Below are positions 33,808-43,988 of a stretch of 64,000 bases of DNA, one piece after another. The stretch comes from Candidatus Hodarchaeota archaeon. GTDB taxonomy: Archaea > Asgardarchaeota > Heimdallarchaeia > Hodarchaeales > Hodarchaeaceae. Within the stretch, counting starts at the first letter, position 1, and every line of letters begins with the position of its first letter. The notes under the pieces are model-generated. The model was not told the DNA's origin, did not search any database, and saw nothing but the letters and a program-made list of their open reading frames with translations. The DNA is taken from the NCBI GenBank assembly GCA_016840285.1, contig JAEOSR010000038.1, forward strand, positions 1 through 64,000, read 5' to 3'. Both the position numbers and the translations under genes were made by a program.

Positions 33808-36237
33808 GTGAGTTTGGATTTGCTAAAGTTCTTAAACTTAATTTTGCATGAAAACAAACAAGCGAGGAAAAAACCTCTTTCATCAAAAAATTTGTTATTA
33901 TCCTTATCCCTCTCTCCCCAAGCACTCTTGTCAGGAGAATCAAAAGTGATACAAGCATTTCCTCAAGGAACTCAATTCAAATTTCCATGGCGGACATATC
34001 AGAAAAGAATCTTAAATGAATTAGAAACTGTTTTAGAAGGCAAGCGTCTACATGTGATCGCGGCACCAGGTTCAGGAAAAACTGTTTTGGGAATTGAAGT
34101 AGTTAGACGCTTAAATCGCCCAGCATTAATTCTAGTTCCTACTTTAGCGATTCAACACCAGTGGATCGAAAGATTTATCGATTTATTCTTACCTGCGAGC
34201 GATTCAATCCTAGAATGGATTTCTAAAGATATTAAAGAACCTGGATTCTTTACTGTGTCCACCTATCAAGGATTACATGCTACTTTTTTGGGAGAATCAG
34301 GAGATGAGGAGGATCTTGATGAAGATTTTGATCTTCTTGAAGAAGAACCATCATTAAGGCAAAGAAAGTCCAAGATAGGAACAATCAGTACAGATTGTAA
34401 TCTCATTTCCCGTCTGAAAGAAGCTGGTATCAAAACCATTGTAGTAGATGAAGCCCATCATCTAAGAACTAATTGGTGGAAAAGTTTAACATCAATTATC
34501 CCGCAGTTGGAAGATCCAACAATAGTTGCACTCACAGCAACTCCCCCTTTTGATGTTTCTGAAACAGAGTGGAATCGCTATCAAAATCTGTGTGGTCCTT
34601 TAGATGCTCAAATCTCTGTTCCCGAGCTTGTGAAGGAAAAAAATTTATGCCCTCACCAGGATTATATCATGTTTTCAACACCTTTGGACGCTGAAACTAA
34701 AAAAATTATCCGATTTAAGGGCTCTGTTAATGAATTTATCACACAATTGTATAATAATCAAGCTTTTACTGAATATCTTGTCAATCATCCTTGGTTGGTC
34801 AATCCAACTCTTTATATCAAGGAATTACTTGACAATCCCACCTTTTTTTCAAGTATATTGGTCTATCTACATCATCTTGGATTTAAAATTCCCCGAGAAT
34901 CCATAAGTATTGTCACGACCTCTCCAAGAAGGATTCCTTTTTTTGATTCTGAGTGGCTTGAAATCTTACTTGAGGGGCTTCTGTTTCCTCTTAAGAAACA
35001 AAAGGGTTCGCCACCTTTTTTGGAAGAGATTAAACACGAATTGCGTCAAATTGGAGCATTAGAGAGACGGACTATCAATTTTCGAGCTCCGAAAGAGATT
35101 GAAAAAATTTTGAAAAGAAGCTCATCAAAATTGAAAAGCATCAATAGAATTGTTGACCTTGAATATGATTCTCTCGGAAATTATTTACGGATGGTGGTAC
35201 TTACTGATTATATACATAAATCATTTCTTCCGCGAGATGATGGCGATCTTAAACCATTGAACAAGATTGGAGTGGTACCAATCTTTGAATCAATTCGTAG
35301 AGAGAGTTCTTCCCATCTCAAAATTGGTATTCTAACAGGTTCATTAATTGTCATCCCGATATCCTCAATAGATATGTTGAAATCGTGTGCTTTAAACTCT
35401 GAAGTTAATCCTGATAATCTAAAGATAGCCCAGTTACCTTATACTCCTGATTTTGTTGAAATTGACATTTTAGGAATCGATAAACAACATAAAGTCCAAT
35501 TGATAACGGAACTTTTTTCAAAGGGGGGAATTGAGGTATTAATAGGCACGAAAGCCCTGTTAGGTGAGGGGTGGGATGCTCCTGTGATAAATACACTTAT
35601 TTTAGCAAGTTTTGTTGGTTCTTACATGCTTTCAAATCAAATGCGTGGTAGAGCAATAAGAACTGAAAGAGAAAATCCGAATAAAACTGCAAATATTTGG
35701 CATCTCATATGTGTCGAACCAAAACCAAGAATATCACGTATGAAAGACGAATATATCATCAATGAAGATTTTCTAACTTTAAATCGTCGTTTTCGAGCAT
35801 TTGTTGGCCCCTCCTTTAACCAAACTATGATAGAAAATGGCTTAAAACGACTAGATATTGGTGAGCCTCCTTTTACAAACGAGGAAATTAAGTTAATCAA
35901 CGATAACATGATTGGGAAGGCCCTAGATAGACATAAAATGAAAAAGGATTGGGAACTTGCTCTCAAACAAGGTGAAGATGGAGTAAAACTCATTGAGGAA
36001 ATTAAGACTAAGAAAGAAGCACTACCTCAAGGATTTGTTTTCATGAATACAGTTAGTGCGATTCTTTGGGAAGGCCTTTTCATGTTATTACTTTTTCTAA
36101 GTTATTATCTTGAAAGCTTTGGAGAAGTATTGTTTGAATCATATTTCTACTCACTGGAAGTATTCTTTATTTTATCGTTCTTTGGTCTTTTAATTCCAAC
36201 AATTGCATTTTTGCCGTATTTCTTAAGAGCATTTTGA
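33808..36237 (+). CDS. SF2 (DEAD/DEAH) helicase with C-terminal membrane hairpin
   Basis: 809 residues from GTG 33808. Motifs: Walker A APGSGKT (86-92), Walker B VVDEAHHLR, SAT-like LTATPP, C-terminal helicase part LIGTKALLGEGWDAP and QMRGRAIRTERENP. This resembles restriction-type (Res/ComF-like) translocases rather than RNA helicases. Unusually, residues ~748-805 form two membrane helices (ILWEGLFMLLLFLSYYLESF and LEVFFILSFFGLLIPTIAFL). The stop TGA at 36235-36237 is in the same frame as the next ORF, so the two are probably one ancestral gene of about 970 residues with a TGA where TGG (Trp) would fit. Confidence 0.85.
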   Translation: MSLDLLKFLNLILHENKQARKKPLSSKNLLLSLSLSPQALLSGESKVIQAFPQGTQFKFPWRTYQKRILNELETVLEGKRLHVIAAPGSGKTVLGIEVVRRLNRPALILVPTLAIQHQWIERFIDLFLPASDSILEWISKDIKEPGFFTVSTYQGLHATFLGESGDEEDLDEDFDLLEEEPSLRQRKSKIGTISTDCNLISRLKEAGIKTIVVDEAHHLRTNWWKSLTSIIPQLEDPTIVALTATPPFDVSETEWNRYQNLCGPLDAQISVPELVKEKNLCPHQDYIMFSTPLDAETKKIIRFKGSVNEFITQLYNNQAFTEYLVNHPWLVNPTLYIKELLDNPTFFSSILVYLHHLGFKIPRESISIVTTSPRRIPFFDSEWLEILLEGLLFPLKKQKGSPPFLEEIKHELRQIGALERRTINFRAPKEIEKILKRSSSKLKSINRIVDLEYDSLGNYLRMVVLTDYIHKSFLPRDDGDLKPLNKIGVVPIFESIRRESSSHLKIGILTGSLIVIPISSIDMLKSCALNSEVNPDNLKIAQLPYTPDFVEIDILGIDKQHKVQLITELFSKGGIEVLIGTKALLGEGWDAPVINTLILASFVGSYMLSNQMRGRAIRTERENPNKTANIWHLICVEPKPRISRMKDEYIINEDFLTLNRRFRAFVGPSFNQTMIENGLKRLDIGEPPFTNEEIKLINDNMIGKALDRHKMKKDWELALKQGEDGVKLIEEIKTKKEALPQGFVFMNTVSAILWEGLFMLLLFLSYYLESFGEVLFESYFYSLEVFFILSFFGLLIPTIAFLPYFLRAF

Positions 36238-36270
36238 CTTTTTATCAAACATGTCCCGATTCGATCGAGT

Positions 36271-36723
36271 ATGAAACAAATTGGCATTGCACTACTTAAA
36301 TCACTCATTTATGCTGGTGTCATAAAGACAGATTATCAAGAATTACGAATACGGGTTGAAAACGATGAAATGGGTTCAGTATTGTGCCATTTAGAAGGGG
36401 GTACAAATCGGGAGAAAAAAATCTTCTTAGATGCCTTTCAAGAGATTTTAAATCCTATTGAGAACCCAAGATATATTCTCATACGGAAATCTTTCCTACT
36501 TAAACGGCTGGGACGGTTAGATTATCATTCTGTTCCCACAATACTAGGATCGAGGAAAAAAAATGCGCAATACTTTGCTAAAATGTGGAAAAAATTCGTT
36601 GGAAAGATGGAATTAGTTTATACAAGGAATTTAGAGGGACGTATGGAGTTACTTAAAGCAAGAAACCACTCGTTATCGTCTCACTTTGTCCCTCGTTCAG
36701 AACGAATAAGTCATTGGTCTTAA
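36271..36723 (+). CDS. detached C-terminal domain of the upstream helicase
   Basis: 150 residues beginning MKQIGIALLKSLIYAGVIKT. Strongly patterned segments are GSVLCHLEGGTNREKKIFLD, NPIENPRYILIRKSFLLKRL and VYTRNLEGRMELLKARNHSL, which read like the C-terminal domain fused to similar helicases elsewhere. It lies in exactly the same frame as the helicase gene (821 codons from its start) after one TGA and 33 bases, and has no ribosome site of its own that I can see. It may be expressed separately from the ATG, by readthrough, or not at all. Confidence 0.65.
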   Translation: MKQIGIALLKSLIYAGVIKTDYQELRIRVENDEMGSVLCHLEGGTNREKKIFLDAFQEILNPIENPRYILIRKSFLLKRLGRLDYHSVPTILGSRKKNAQYFAKMWKKFVGKMELVYTRNLEGRMELLKARNHSLSSHFVPRSERISHWS

Positions 36724-39700
36724 TCGAAATTTAGCTTCCCTTGGAATCGAATTTTTTTTACCAAAATGCTTATCAAGGCTACTATAAAGACTTCGATCAA
36801 GAAGAATCCTGAAGCCTTTTTAGTTGTGGATTCTGTTTTAGTAGTAGTTGTTAAAGTAGATCTAGGAGTAGTATCAGTAGTTGGTGGGAGTTTTGTTGTG
36901 GGAATGGTAGGAACAATGGTAGTAGGAATACTACCCACTGTTAAAATGACAGTAGTTTTTCTAATATTGCCCGCTGAATCTATTGCTACAATCGTAATGT
37001 TATGACTCCCTTCAGAGAGATCGGATATGAATGATCCACTGGGGAAAGCTGTTGTATTGGCTATTCCATCAAAAAAAATTGTAACTACGCCCTCAGAGAC
37101 CGTATAGTTTAACTGAACGCTAGTTTGATTATAAGTAGTATTGATGGGATTTATGATGTTTATACTGGGCACATGAGTATCCACGGTAAAAATCACTGTA
37201 TCTTTTCCTCTGTTCCCAGCTTCATCTAAAGCAACGATTGTAATATTATGATTTCCATCCAATAATTCAGATAAAACCAACCCATCAGGAAACGCTGAAC
37301 TAAGGGCTAAATCGTTAATGTAGATAGTAACTATGCCATCGGAAACAAAGTAGCTCAGGGTGACACTATTCCGATCGTAGGATGAGTTATAAGGTGAATT
37401 AATGATTACGATAGGAGCAATGGAATCTACAGTAAACCATTCTTGACTAAACGCTTCATTTCCCGCACTGTTATTGAAAAAAACCTGCACCTGGTAATTC
37501 CCATCAATCCATGTGAGCTCTTCTCTTTTCCACCTGTTTTCATCCGAATCATAGATCATGGAATTGTTTACTGACCAAGAACCATTCCTATACCGAAACC
37601 AAGCAGTATGAACCTTTGAGGTGTTACTGGCATAAATATCTACCCTTGAGGTGGTATAAGTTGTATTACTCGGACTGATAATGGTCACATACGGAGTTGT
37701 CGTATCCACGTTGAACCACTCTTCATTAAATCCTTCATTTCCCACACTATCATTGAAGAAGACTTGTATTAAGTAATTACCATCACTCCATGTAAGGACT
37801 TCTGCCTCCCACCTATCATCATCCGAATCATAGATCATGGGATATTGTACTGACCAAGAACCATTCCTATAGCGATACCACGCCGTATGAACTCCGCTTA
37901 GGTTTGTAGCATAAATCGGAATGAAAGGTGTTGAATAGGTGATGTTCATGGGGGAAATGATACTACTTACTATAGGTGGTGTTACGTCAACAAAGATTAC
38001 TATCATGTCAGCTTTACTTTGATTTTTTCCATCAAATGCAATGATTCTATAACTATGCCATCCTTCTGGTTGATCATTTAATGATATACTTGTTTCAGTT
38101 GTTGTTTTCAGATAGATTCCATCTCGAAATATTGCATAATTTTCTATTCCATAGTCATCAGTTGCACTCCATAAAAAAGTAGGATTTCGGTTAGTTAATG
38201 TTCCATTCCCTGGGTTGGTTATTGAAACACTTGTTGGTGTTTCATCAAGACTAAACCAGGTTAACGACTGATTTAAACTATCCATTCTATCAATTTCGTC
38301 ATCCATCGCCTCCCAATTAAAAGAAAAATACATTACCTTATGTGTTCCACTATATTTAATTGCTGCGCCATAGTCTGAATCATTATAATAATTTAAGATT
38401 ATTGAGGCCCCTGTACTCGCATTAATATCACTCGGATCCTCATGATGACCACTTCCTGCTCCTCCTCCTACATAATATCTTTTACCTTCGAATAGTTCAC
38501 CATTAACTCCTGATACGTATCTATTATCAATCACACTATCTTCCTGATAGATTGCATGTAGATAATTTTCATAGAATGACTCTGTATAAATATCACGACC
38601 AATATCTTGGCCAGATATCCATAAGTATCCGCCAGAATCAAGGTAAGATTGAATGTTACTTTGATCAGTCGCTGTTAGTGTAGTACTGGAGTCTATTGAT
38701 GTAAACCAAATTACAAGTTGATATTTTTTCAACTTAGTGGCTGATGGACTTCCCGATGTTTGAACACTATAATAGTCGTAACTTATGCCCTCATACAATG
38801 ATAGTCTTCGTAATGATCTCTCGTAATATTTCTCGTAACTTTGTCCTGTATCATCATCAACTAATAATATTGGCTGATTGAAATTATCAGTATAAATATT
38901 ATTTACTGATGAAAATGATATATGTCCTTGAGAATCAACTGCTTTTACTAAAAAGGAAAAATTGCCATCAGGTAAAGCTGTAGTATTATAAACATACTCA
39001 TAATGCATTCCTGTAAAAGAAGTATTAATCCAAGAATCATCTGCAATTTTTAAATAAACTGCTTTCAAATCCGAATCTTCTGCGTCAATCTGAACTGTAT
39101 TTTGCCCAATTTGTTTCTGATTTTCACTCGGAGACACAATAGAAACAACTGGAAAATCACTGCCTGACGTAGATGTTAAGTTGAAGATACCTGAGCCTTG
39201 ATTGGTAAATGATGTCTTTATAACTAAGTAATATATCCCACTCATTTCTGGAGTATAAGTAATATATTCATCTGCTCCAAAAACAAAGTTTGTTGATCTT
39301 GCAGCTAATATAGGTTCCCCAAATTGATCTGAGTCTGGTTCATATAAGAATAGATCAAAATCTGAGCCATCAGGAACAGCCAATATAAATGTATAATTTG
39401 TCTCCGCGGTTAAGGTTACATTTTGTGCCCAAACTTTACGTTTTCCTAGTTCAAAAGAAAGCATCCCATCTGCTAATGTACCAATCTCATAAGTATTTTC
39501 CATTGCTTCAATAGCTGCATAAATATTTAGCCTCCCATAACCCTCAACAATATCTTTTCCCCCTCTATCATCTAAATATATCTCGTTTGCAGTCATAAGG
39601 ATCAATTGCTTAACTTTAAACGGATTACTAGCTGAACCATAACCATTCTCCCAATAATTGTATCCGCCCATAGCTTGAATTAGTAAGGCTAATGATCCAG

Positions 39701-41534
39701 AGACAAACGGACAAGACATCGAGGTTCCTTGAATATTAGTGAAATCATTTGAAACCTTATCGCTCCAAGTAGAAGTTTTTGAATCAGCATCATTACTATC
39801 AACTTGAAGGATAGCACCTTGAGTCCTTTCACCTCCAGGAGCAACAATGTCAGGTTTTGTTGTATTTGACGTCTCTCCGGGGCCTTCTGATGAATATATT
39901 GTGATTGCGTCATAATCGTCTGATGCTCCGACAGTTATTACTCCATCAACTTGACCAGGGCTGAAAATTGAATTCTTTCCTTGACCATCATTACCTGCCG
40001 ATAGAACTACTGTAACTCCCGAATTCACTAAAGCGGCTGCTGCGGAATCAACAGACACGACAGTTCCAGAAACACTAAAAGACCCAGATGCGATAGCGAT
40101 ATGATAAGTCTCTTTGTTATTCCTAACCCAGTTAAAAGCTTCGATTACCTCATCTGATGTACCAGAACCTGTCTTATTAAATATTTTTACTCCCACTAGT
40201 TTTACATCTGGGGCAACGCCCGTAAAACGACTATAATTGTCCGTTGAATCGGGATATGGATATTTATTTACACCTGCGACATCAAGCATTCCTCCACTGA
40301 CTCCCCAACTAACACCAAGCGCCACTTCCCAATAACCGAAATCTTCCTCTGATGAAATAGTACGACTAACAGTCATATTCGAGTTACCTGAGGTATCACT
40401 AGCCATCAATGTACCATTGGGAGCATATAATTTGAGATCTGTTCCTTCTGCCGATGATTCACCTTGCCACACGTAACTGATATCTATTATGCCCGTTCTA
40501 TTTACCCAGATCATATAAACAAAAGCACCTGAAGTACTTTCTCCTGGATCATAACTATAACTCCAAGTAGATACAATTCTCCCATTGTCATAACTATCAT
40601 TATATTCATTTGCCGCAACTATTCCTGCAACATGAGAACCATGTCCAGTATAATCCTCTGGTGTTGTAGAACCATCAGCAGTTGCATCATACCAACCGAC
40701 TATCTTTTTATCCCAATTTTGATCTTCAAATCCTGGTGAAAAAGCTGTATGAGAGTCATCGATTCCAGTGTCGAGGACCGCAATAGCCATGTTAGGATCA
40801 CCAGTATAATTCAAATTATCCCAAACGTGTGTTCTTATCATTGCAAGATGGGTTGCTACGTCAGAATTTCTCATAGCAGGTAAATTTTCTTCTATTAATT
40901 CAATATTTGATTTAACCTGTTCAGAAAATTCTATTATATTTGAAACGTCAATTTCTCCACTGAAACCATAGACCGTGTCATCAAGATCGTCCCAGACATG
41001 GTGGGCTACTCCCCCAAATTTCTCAAATAGTAAAACTTCGTCTTGAAACTCGTTTGTCTTTGTACTAATGATTATAGAGATCCGATTACCTTTCGATCCT
41101 TTTGTAATCTGTTTTTCTAATTCATCAGTAATTCGATTGGTATTCTTATCTAACTGTTTCATTTGGTCTTTTTTCATTTTATCAATGTCAATGAGATAAT
41201 TTAGTTCTCTTTCCTCTTTCCTTTCTTGATATAACGACGACTCGGACTGGATTTCAGGATTTGAGAATATTACAGATGATAAAGTAGGAGAAGTGAGAAG
41301 CTTTTCGCTTCCAAATGTGAATGACGTTTTCTTACTCTCCAGTGTTAGCATATTGTGATATCTTGGTTCATTTTCTTCCGAACCGTTATCAACAATAAAA
41401 TAAGAGAAAATAGATAGGCTTAAAAGACCTATTATTATAATAGTAGAAATTTCTGATTTTAAATGTTTTTCTACGGTATGTAATGTCGCTAAACTAAGAT
41501 TATGGTTATTAAAAGAGTTTGTTCTAGCAAACAA
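36720..41534 (-). CDS. giant surface subtilisin-like (S8) protease
   Basis: 1604 residues. N-terminal helix (STIIIIGLLSLSIFSYFIVD), propeptide, then the S8 domain with Asp255 (AVLDTGIDD), His298 (GHGSHVAG) and Ser605 (GTSMSCPFVSG); Asn515 (SAGNDG) is the oxyanion residue. A ~120-residue beta insertion sits between His and Ser (about 318-438). Downstream: a pre-peptidase-C-like domain (~700-790), an Ig-like domain, a ThuA/GATase-like alpha/beta domain starting LLVDDDTGQSYEKYY, then four to five Ig-like repeats of ~90 residues, two nearly identical (HTAWxRYRNGSWSV). A Thr-rich linker, one membrane helix (FFLIEVFIVALISILVKKI) and a basic end anchor it. It degrades extracellular protein. TTG start; its last four bases overlap the stop of the gene on the other strand. 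Confidence 0.9.
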   Translation of the reverse strand: MFARTNSFNNHNLSLATLHTVEKHLKSEISTIIIIGLLSLSIFSYFIVDNGSEENEPRYHNMLTLESKKTSFTFGSEKLLTSPTLSSVIFSNPEIQSESSLYQERKEERELNYLIDIDKMKKDQMKQLDKNTNRITDELEKQITKGSKGNRISIIISTKTNEFQDEVLLFEKFGGVAHHVWDDLDDTVYGFSGEIDVSNIIEFSEQVKSNIELIEENLPAMRNSDVATHLAMIRTHVWDNLNYTGDPNMAIAVLDTGIDDSHTAFSPGFEDQNWDKKIVGWYDATADGSTTPEDYTGHGSHVAGIVAANEYNDSYDNGRIVSTWSYSYDPGESTSGAFVYMIWVNRTGIIDISYVWQGESSAEGTDLKLYAPNGTLMASDTSGNSNMTVSRTISSEEDFGYWEVALGVSWGVSGGMLDVAGVNKYPYPDSTDNYSRFTGVAPDVKLVGVKIFNKTGSGTSDEVIEAFNWVRNNKETYHIAIASGSFSVSGTVVSVDSAAAALVNSGVTVVLSAGNDGQGKNSIFSPGQVDGVITVGASDDYDAITIYSSEGPGETSNTTKPDIVAPGGERTQGAILQVDSNDADSKTSTWSDKVSNDFTNIQGTSMSCPFVSGSLALLIQAMGGYNYWENGYGSASNPFKVKQLILMTANEIYLDDRGGKDIVEGYGRLNIYAAIEAMENTYEIGTLADGMLSFELGKRKVWAQNVTLTAETNYTFILAVPDGSDFDLFLYEPDSDQFGEPILAARSTNFVFGADEYITYTPEMSGIYYLVIKTSFTNQGSGIFNLTSTSGSDFPVVSIVSPSENQKQIGQNTVQIDAEDSDLKAVYLKIADDSWINTSFTGMHYEYVYNTTALPDGNFSFLVKAVDSQGHISFSSVNNIYTDNFNQPILLVDDDTGQSYEKYYERSLRRLSLYEGISYDYYSVQTSGSPSATKLKKYQLVIWFTSIDSSTTLTATDQSNIQSYLDSGGYLWISGQDIGRDIYTESFYENYLHAIYQEDSVIDNRYVSGVNGELFEGKRYYVGGGAGSGHHEDPSDINASTGASIILNYYNDSDYGAAIKYSGTHKVMYFSFNWEAMDDEIDRMDSLNQSLTWFSLDETPTSVSITNPGNGTLTNRNPTFLWSATDDYGIENYAIFRDGIYLKTTTETSISLNDQPEGWHSYRIIAFDGKNQSKADMIVIFVDVTPPIVSSIISPMNITYSTPFIPIYATNLSGVHTAWYRYRNGSWSVQYPMIYDSDDDRWEAEVLTWSDGNYLIQVFFNDSVGNEGFNEEWFNVDTTTPYVTIISPSNTTYTTSRVDIYASNTSKVHTAWFRYRNGSWSVNNSMIYDSDENRWKREELTWIDGNYQVQVFFNNSAGNEAFSQEWFTVDSIAPIVIINSPYNSSYDRNSVTLSYFVSDGIVTIYINDLALSSAFPDGLVLSELLDGNHNITIVALDEAGNRGKDTVIFTVDTHVPSINIINPINTTYNQTSVQLNYTVSEGVVTIFFDGIANTTAFPSGSFISDLSEGSHNITIVAIDSAGNIRKTTVILTVGSIPTTIVPTIPTTKLPPTTDTTPRSTLTTTTKTESTTKKASGFFLIEVFIVALISILVKKIRFQGKLNFD

Positions 41535-41730
41535 TCATCATACCCAGTTTATTTAGTATTATTTTTCTTATTATAAATTATACCTAATCCAGAAGAAGAA
41601 CTCTTTAGTTGCAAAATCCTTGAAATACTGAGGAATCAATGAGTGTAATTGTAAGATAGAAACTTCATTTAGTCCAGGTTTTAATATATGAAAAATATAA
41701 TTAATCCTTGAGATTTAATTGGTGATTTAA

Positions 41731-42855
41731 TTGCTACCAAGAGAACGAATAGAAAATACGGTTCGATTTCGTGAAATAGACCGAATTCCTAAAGATTTTG
41801 GTGGCCCTGTGAGTGGAATCTCTCGAATAGCGTATGAAAAACTATTGAAATATTGGAATTTAATTATTAGGAATATCCCTTTTTCTGACTTAATTCAACA
41901 ATTAGCGGTCATCGATGAAAAAGTATTGACCAAATTACGGGTGGATACTCGCCACGTTAAAATGAATCCTCCTAACCGAGAAGAGCTCACAGTTAATGGG
42001 AAAATAGCTTCTTTCTATAATGTATATGGCATAAAATATCAACCTATTGGAACCTCCCAATATGATATTCTGTATTATGAAATGGTCTCCTATCCTTTAG
42101 CAGAAGCCTCTTTAAAAGAAGTTAGAGAATATGAATTTCCCTCCCCCACGGAAAAATGGTTTACTGGGTGTGAGAAAACAGCAAAAAAATACTGGGAAGA
42201 AGATTATGCCGTAGTTGCAGATCCCATGTCTGGAGGTATCCAAGAAATGACAATTGGCCTCCGTGGATTTCATAAATTTCTTTCTGATCTATATGGAAAT
42301 CGGGACATAATAGAAGAGCTTTTAGATAGAAACCTAAGACACCAAAAGCTCATTTGGGAGAGCTGGTTAAACGAGGTAGGAGATTGGGCATCGATAGCAA
42401 TGTATGGTGATGATTATGGGACACAGGGACGTCTCCTAATACATCCTCAAATGTGGCGAGAATTAGTAAAACCTAGGATTAAATCCTTAATTCAATCCAT
42501 AAAAAAGAAGTTTCCAAAATTAAAGGTTCAGCTGCATTCCTGTGGTTCCATTGTAGAAATTATCCCCGATTTGATTGAAATTGGATTTGATATTCTCAAT
42601 CCTGTCCAACCTACCCCAAGAATGGATCACGCCATTCTAAAACAGAATTATGGTTCTAAAATCTGCTTCCATGGAGGAGTTGATATCCAAGAAGTATTAC
42701 CTCGAGGATCACCATTACAAGTAGAACAGGAAGTCAATAGGATTCTCACTACCTTAGCTAGTGATCATACTGGGTATATTTTCGCCATGGCTCATAATAT
42801 TCTGGCTGATGTCCCTCCAGAAAATATTATAGCTGCTTTCAATGCATTAGATTGA
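41731..42855 (+). CDS. uroporphyrinogen-decarboxylase-like methyltransferase
   Basis: 374 residues. UroD fold of the kind found in corrinoid methyltransferases: RERIENTVRFREIDRIPKDF at the start, YGDDYGTQGRLLIHPQMWRE, zinc-type HSCGSIVEIIPDLIEIGFDI and FHGGVDIQEVLPRGSP near the end. The His/Cys of LHSCG fits the zinc site of the MtaA/MtbA-like branch rather than true heme-pathway UroD. A substrate may be a methylated compound or methylcobamide, but no corrinoid protein is encoded next to it. TTG start with GGTGAT six bases upstream. Confidence 0.8.
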   Translation: MLPRERIENTVRFREIDRIPKDFGGPVSGISRIAYEKLLKYWNLIIRNIPFSDLIQQLAVIDEKVLTKLRVDTRHVKMNPPNREELTVNGKIASFYNVYGIKYQPIGTSQYDILYYEMVSYPLAEASLKEVREYEFPSPTEKWFTGCEKTAKKYWEEDYAVVADPMSGGIQEMTIGLRGFHKFLSDLYGNRDIIEELLDRNLRHQKLIWESWLNEVGDWASIAMYGDDYGTQGRLLIHPQMWRELVKPRIKSLIQSIKKKFPKLKVQLHSCGSIVEIIPDLIEIGFDILNPVQPTPRMDHAILKQNYGSKICFHGGVDIQEVLPRGSPLQVEQEVNRILTTLASDHTGYIFAMAHNILADVPPENIIAAFNALD

Positions 42856-43091
42856 TCCAATCAAGTCACCTCTTCCAACCAGTCAGAACATAGTATGAAC
42901 ACTATTTACACGTAATGAATAAGGGTTTCAAACTACTGCCTCATCGACAAAAGGTTGGCCAATTGAAAATAATAACGCTGTGTGGACGTTAGATTTCGCT
43001 TGGTATCTTGGAGCTTTATAAATATAGAAAAGTTTAATATCTTCTAAGATCATTAAGTAATTTTGGGAAAATGGGAAAAAGATGATATATT

Positions 43092-43886
43092 TTGAAGACT
43101 AAATATCTATCAAACAACCAAAATGTGATTACATTATCATCAATTTGCCGAATTCTGTCCAATTTTGCCTGTATCATTCTCACTATAGAGAATCTTATTC
43201 TTTTTATATTGTCTGACCTAGCTAATCTCTTATTTGGGAGCCCTGGATATGTGGAGGCGTATAAGTTCATTATGACCACCCCAATCGATGTTGTGGCATT
43301 CATCCTTTTTGGTATTGCGCTAATCTTTGAATATTATCAAGGACGTTGTCCTTCTTTCCTGTGTATAGGACTCTTATTCCTTTGTTGGGGTTTTCTAACA
43401 GTCATCTGGCGAATAATGATCTATCCTCCTCAATCAGATTCAGCGGATTGGCGTGAACCATCATGGGTTATATTAAAACCTTTTGTAATTCCTATTATCA
43501 TCTTTTTAATAGCTGCAGTCTGTTTAACATTAGCACTCGGATTATTGATTGTCACCTTAGACAGGTTGACGAAAGAAGGATTAGCAATCCAAGAACTCCA
43601 TCCTAGAAGCAGATCTCTCTTTCATTTTATCAGTTATCTGTACTTAGGTTCACATTTAATTTTTTCTATAATCACTTTCTTGGCCTTCATCCCATCCATA
43701 TGTTCTATTTTGTCGATACCAAAAATTTTTTTTGACTCAGTCGTAGGTAGACTGCTACAAATACTTGGCTTTTTTGCATTTTTTCTGAAATTAATGATGG
43801 TACCAATCTTTGGAGCTTTTTTCTATCTCCTTATCACTGTTTTGTACATGAATCATAGGTTCGCTAATGTCCAGAAGGTGAATTAA
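43092..43886 (+). CDS. uncharacterised multi-pass membrane protein
   Basis: 264 residues, TTG start. Six membrane helices, e.g. ILSNFACIILTIENLILFIL, PIDVVAFILFGIALIFEYY, FLCIGLLFLCWGFLTVIWRI, FVIPIIIFLIAAVCLTLALG, FISYLYLGSHLIFSIITFLA and LMMVPIFGAFFYLLITVLYM. No catalytic or transporter motif recognised. It may work with neither neighbour; both flanking genes have separate promoters. Confidence 0.65.
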   Translation: MKTKYLSNNQNVITLSSICRILSNFACIILTIENLILFILSDLANLLFGSPGYVEAYKFIMTTPIDVVAFILFGIALIFEYYQGRCPSFLCIGLLFLCWGFLTVIWRIMIYPPQSDSADWREPSWVILKPFVIPIIIFLIAAVCLTLALGLLIVTLDRLTKEGLAIQELHPRSRSLFHFISYLYLGSHLIFSIITFLAFIPSICSILSIPKIFFDSVVGRLLQILGFFAFFLKLMMVPIFGAFFYLLITVLYMNHRFANVQKVN

Positions 43887-43988
43887 TGAGTCTTAAAATG
43901 AAAATAAAGATGAAAACCATGTTTATTCAAAATCAGAAGAACGGTGTAATTGTTTTCAACACATTAAATTGATCCTATTAAGTATTTT

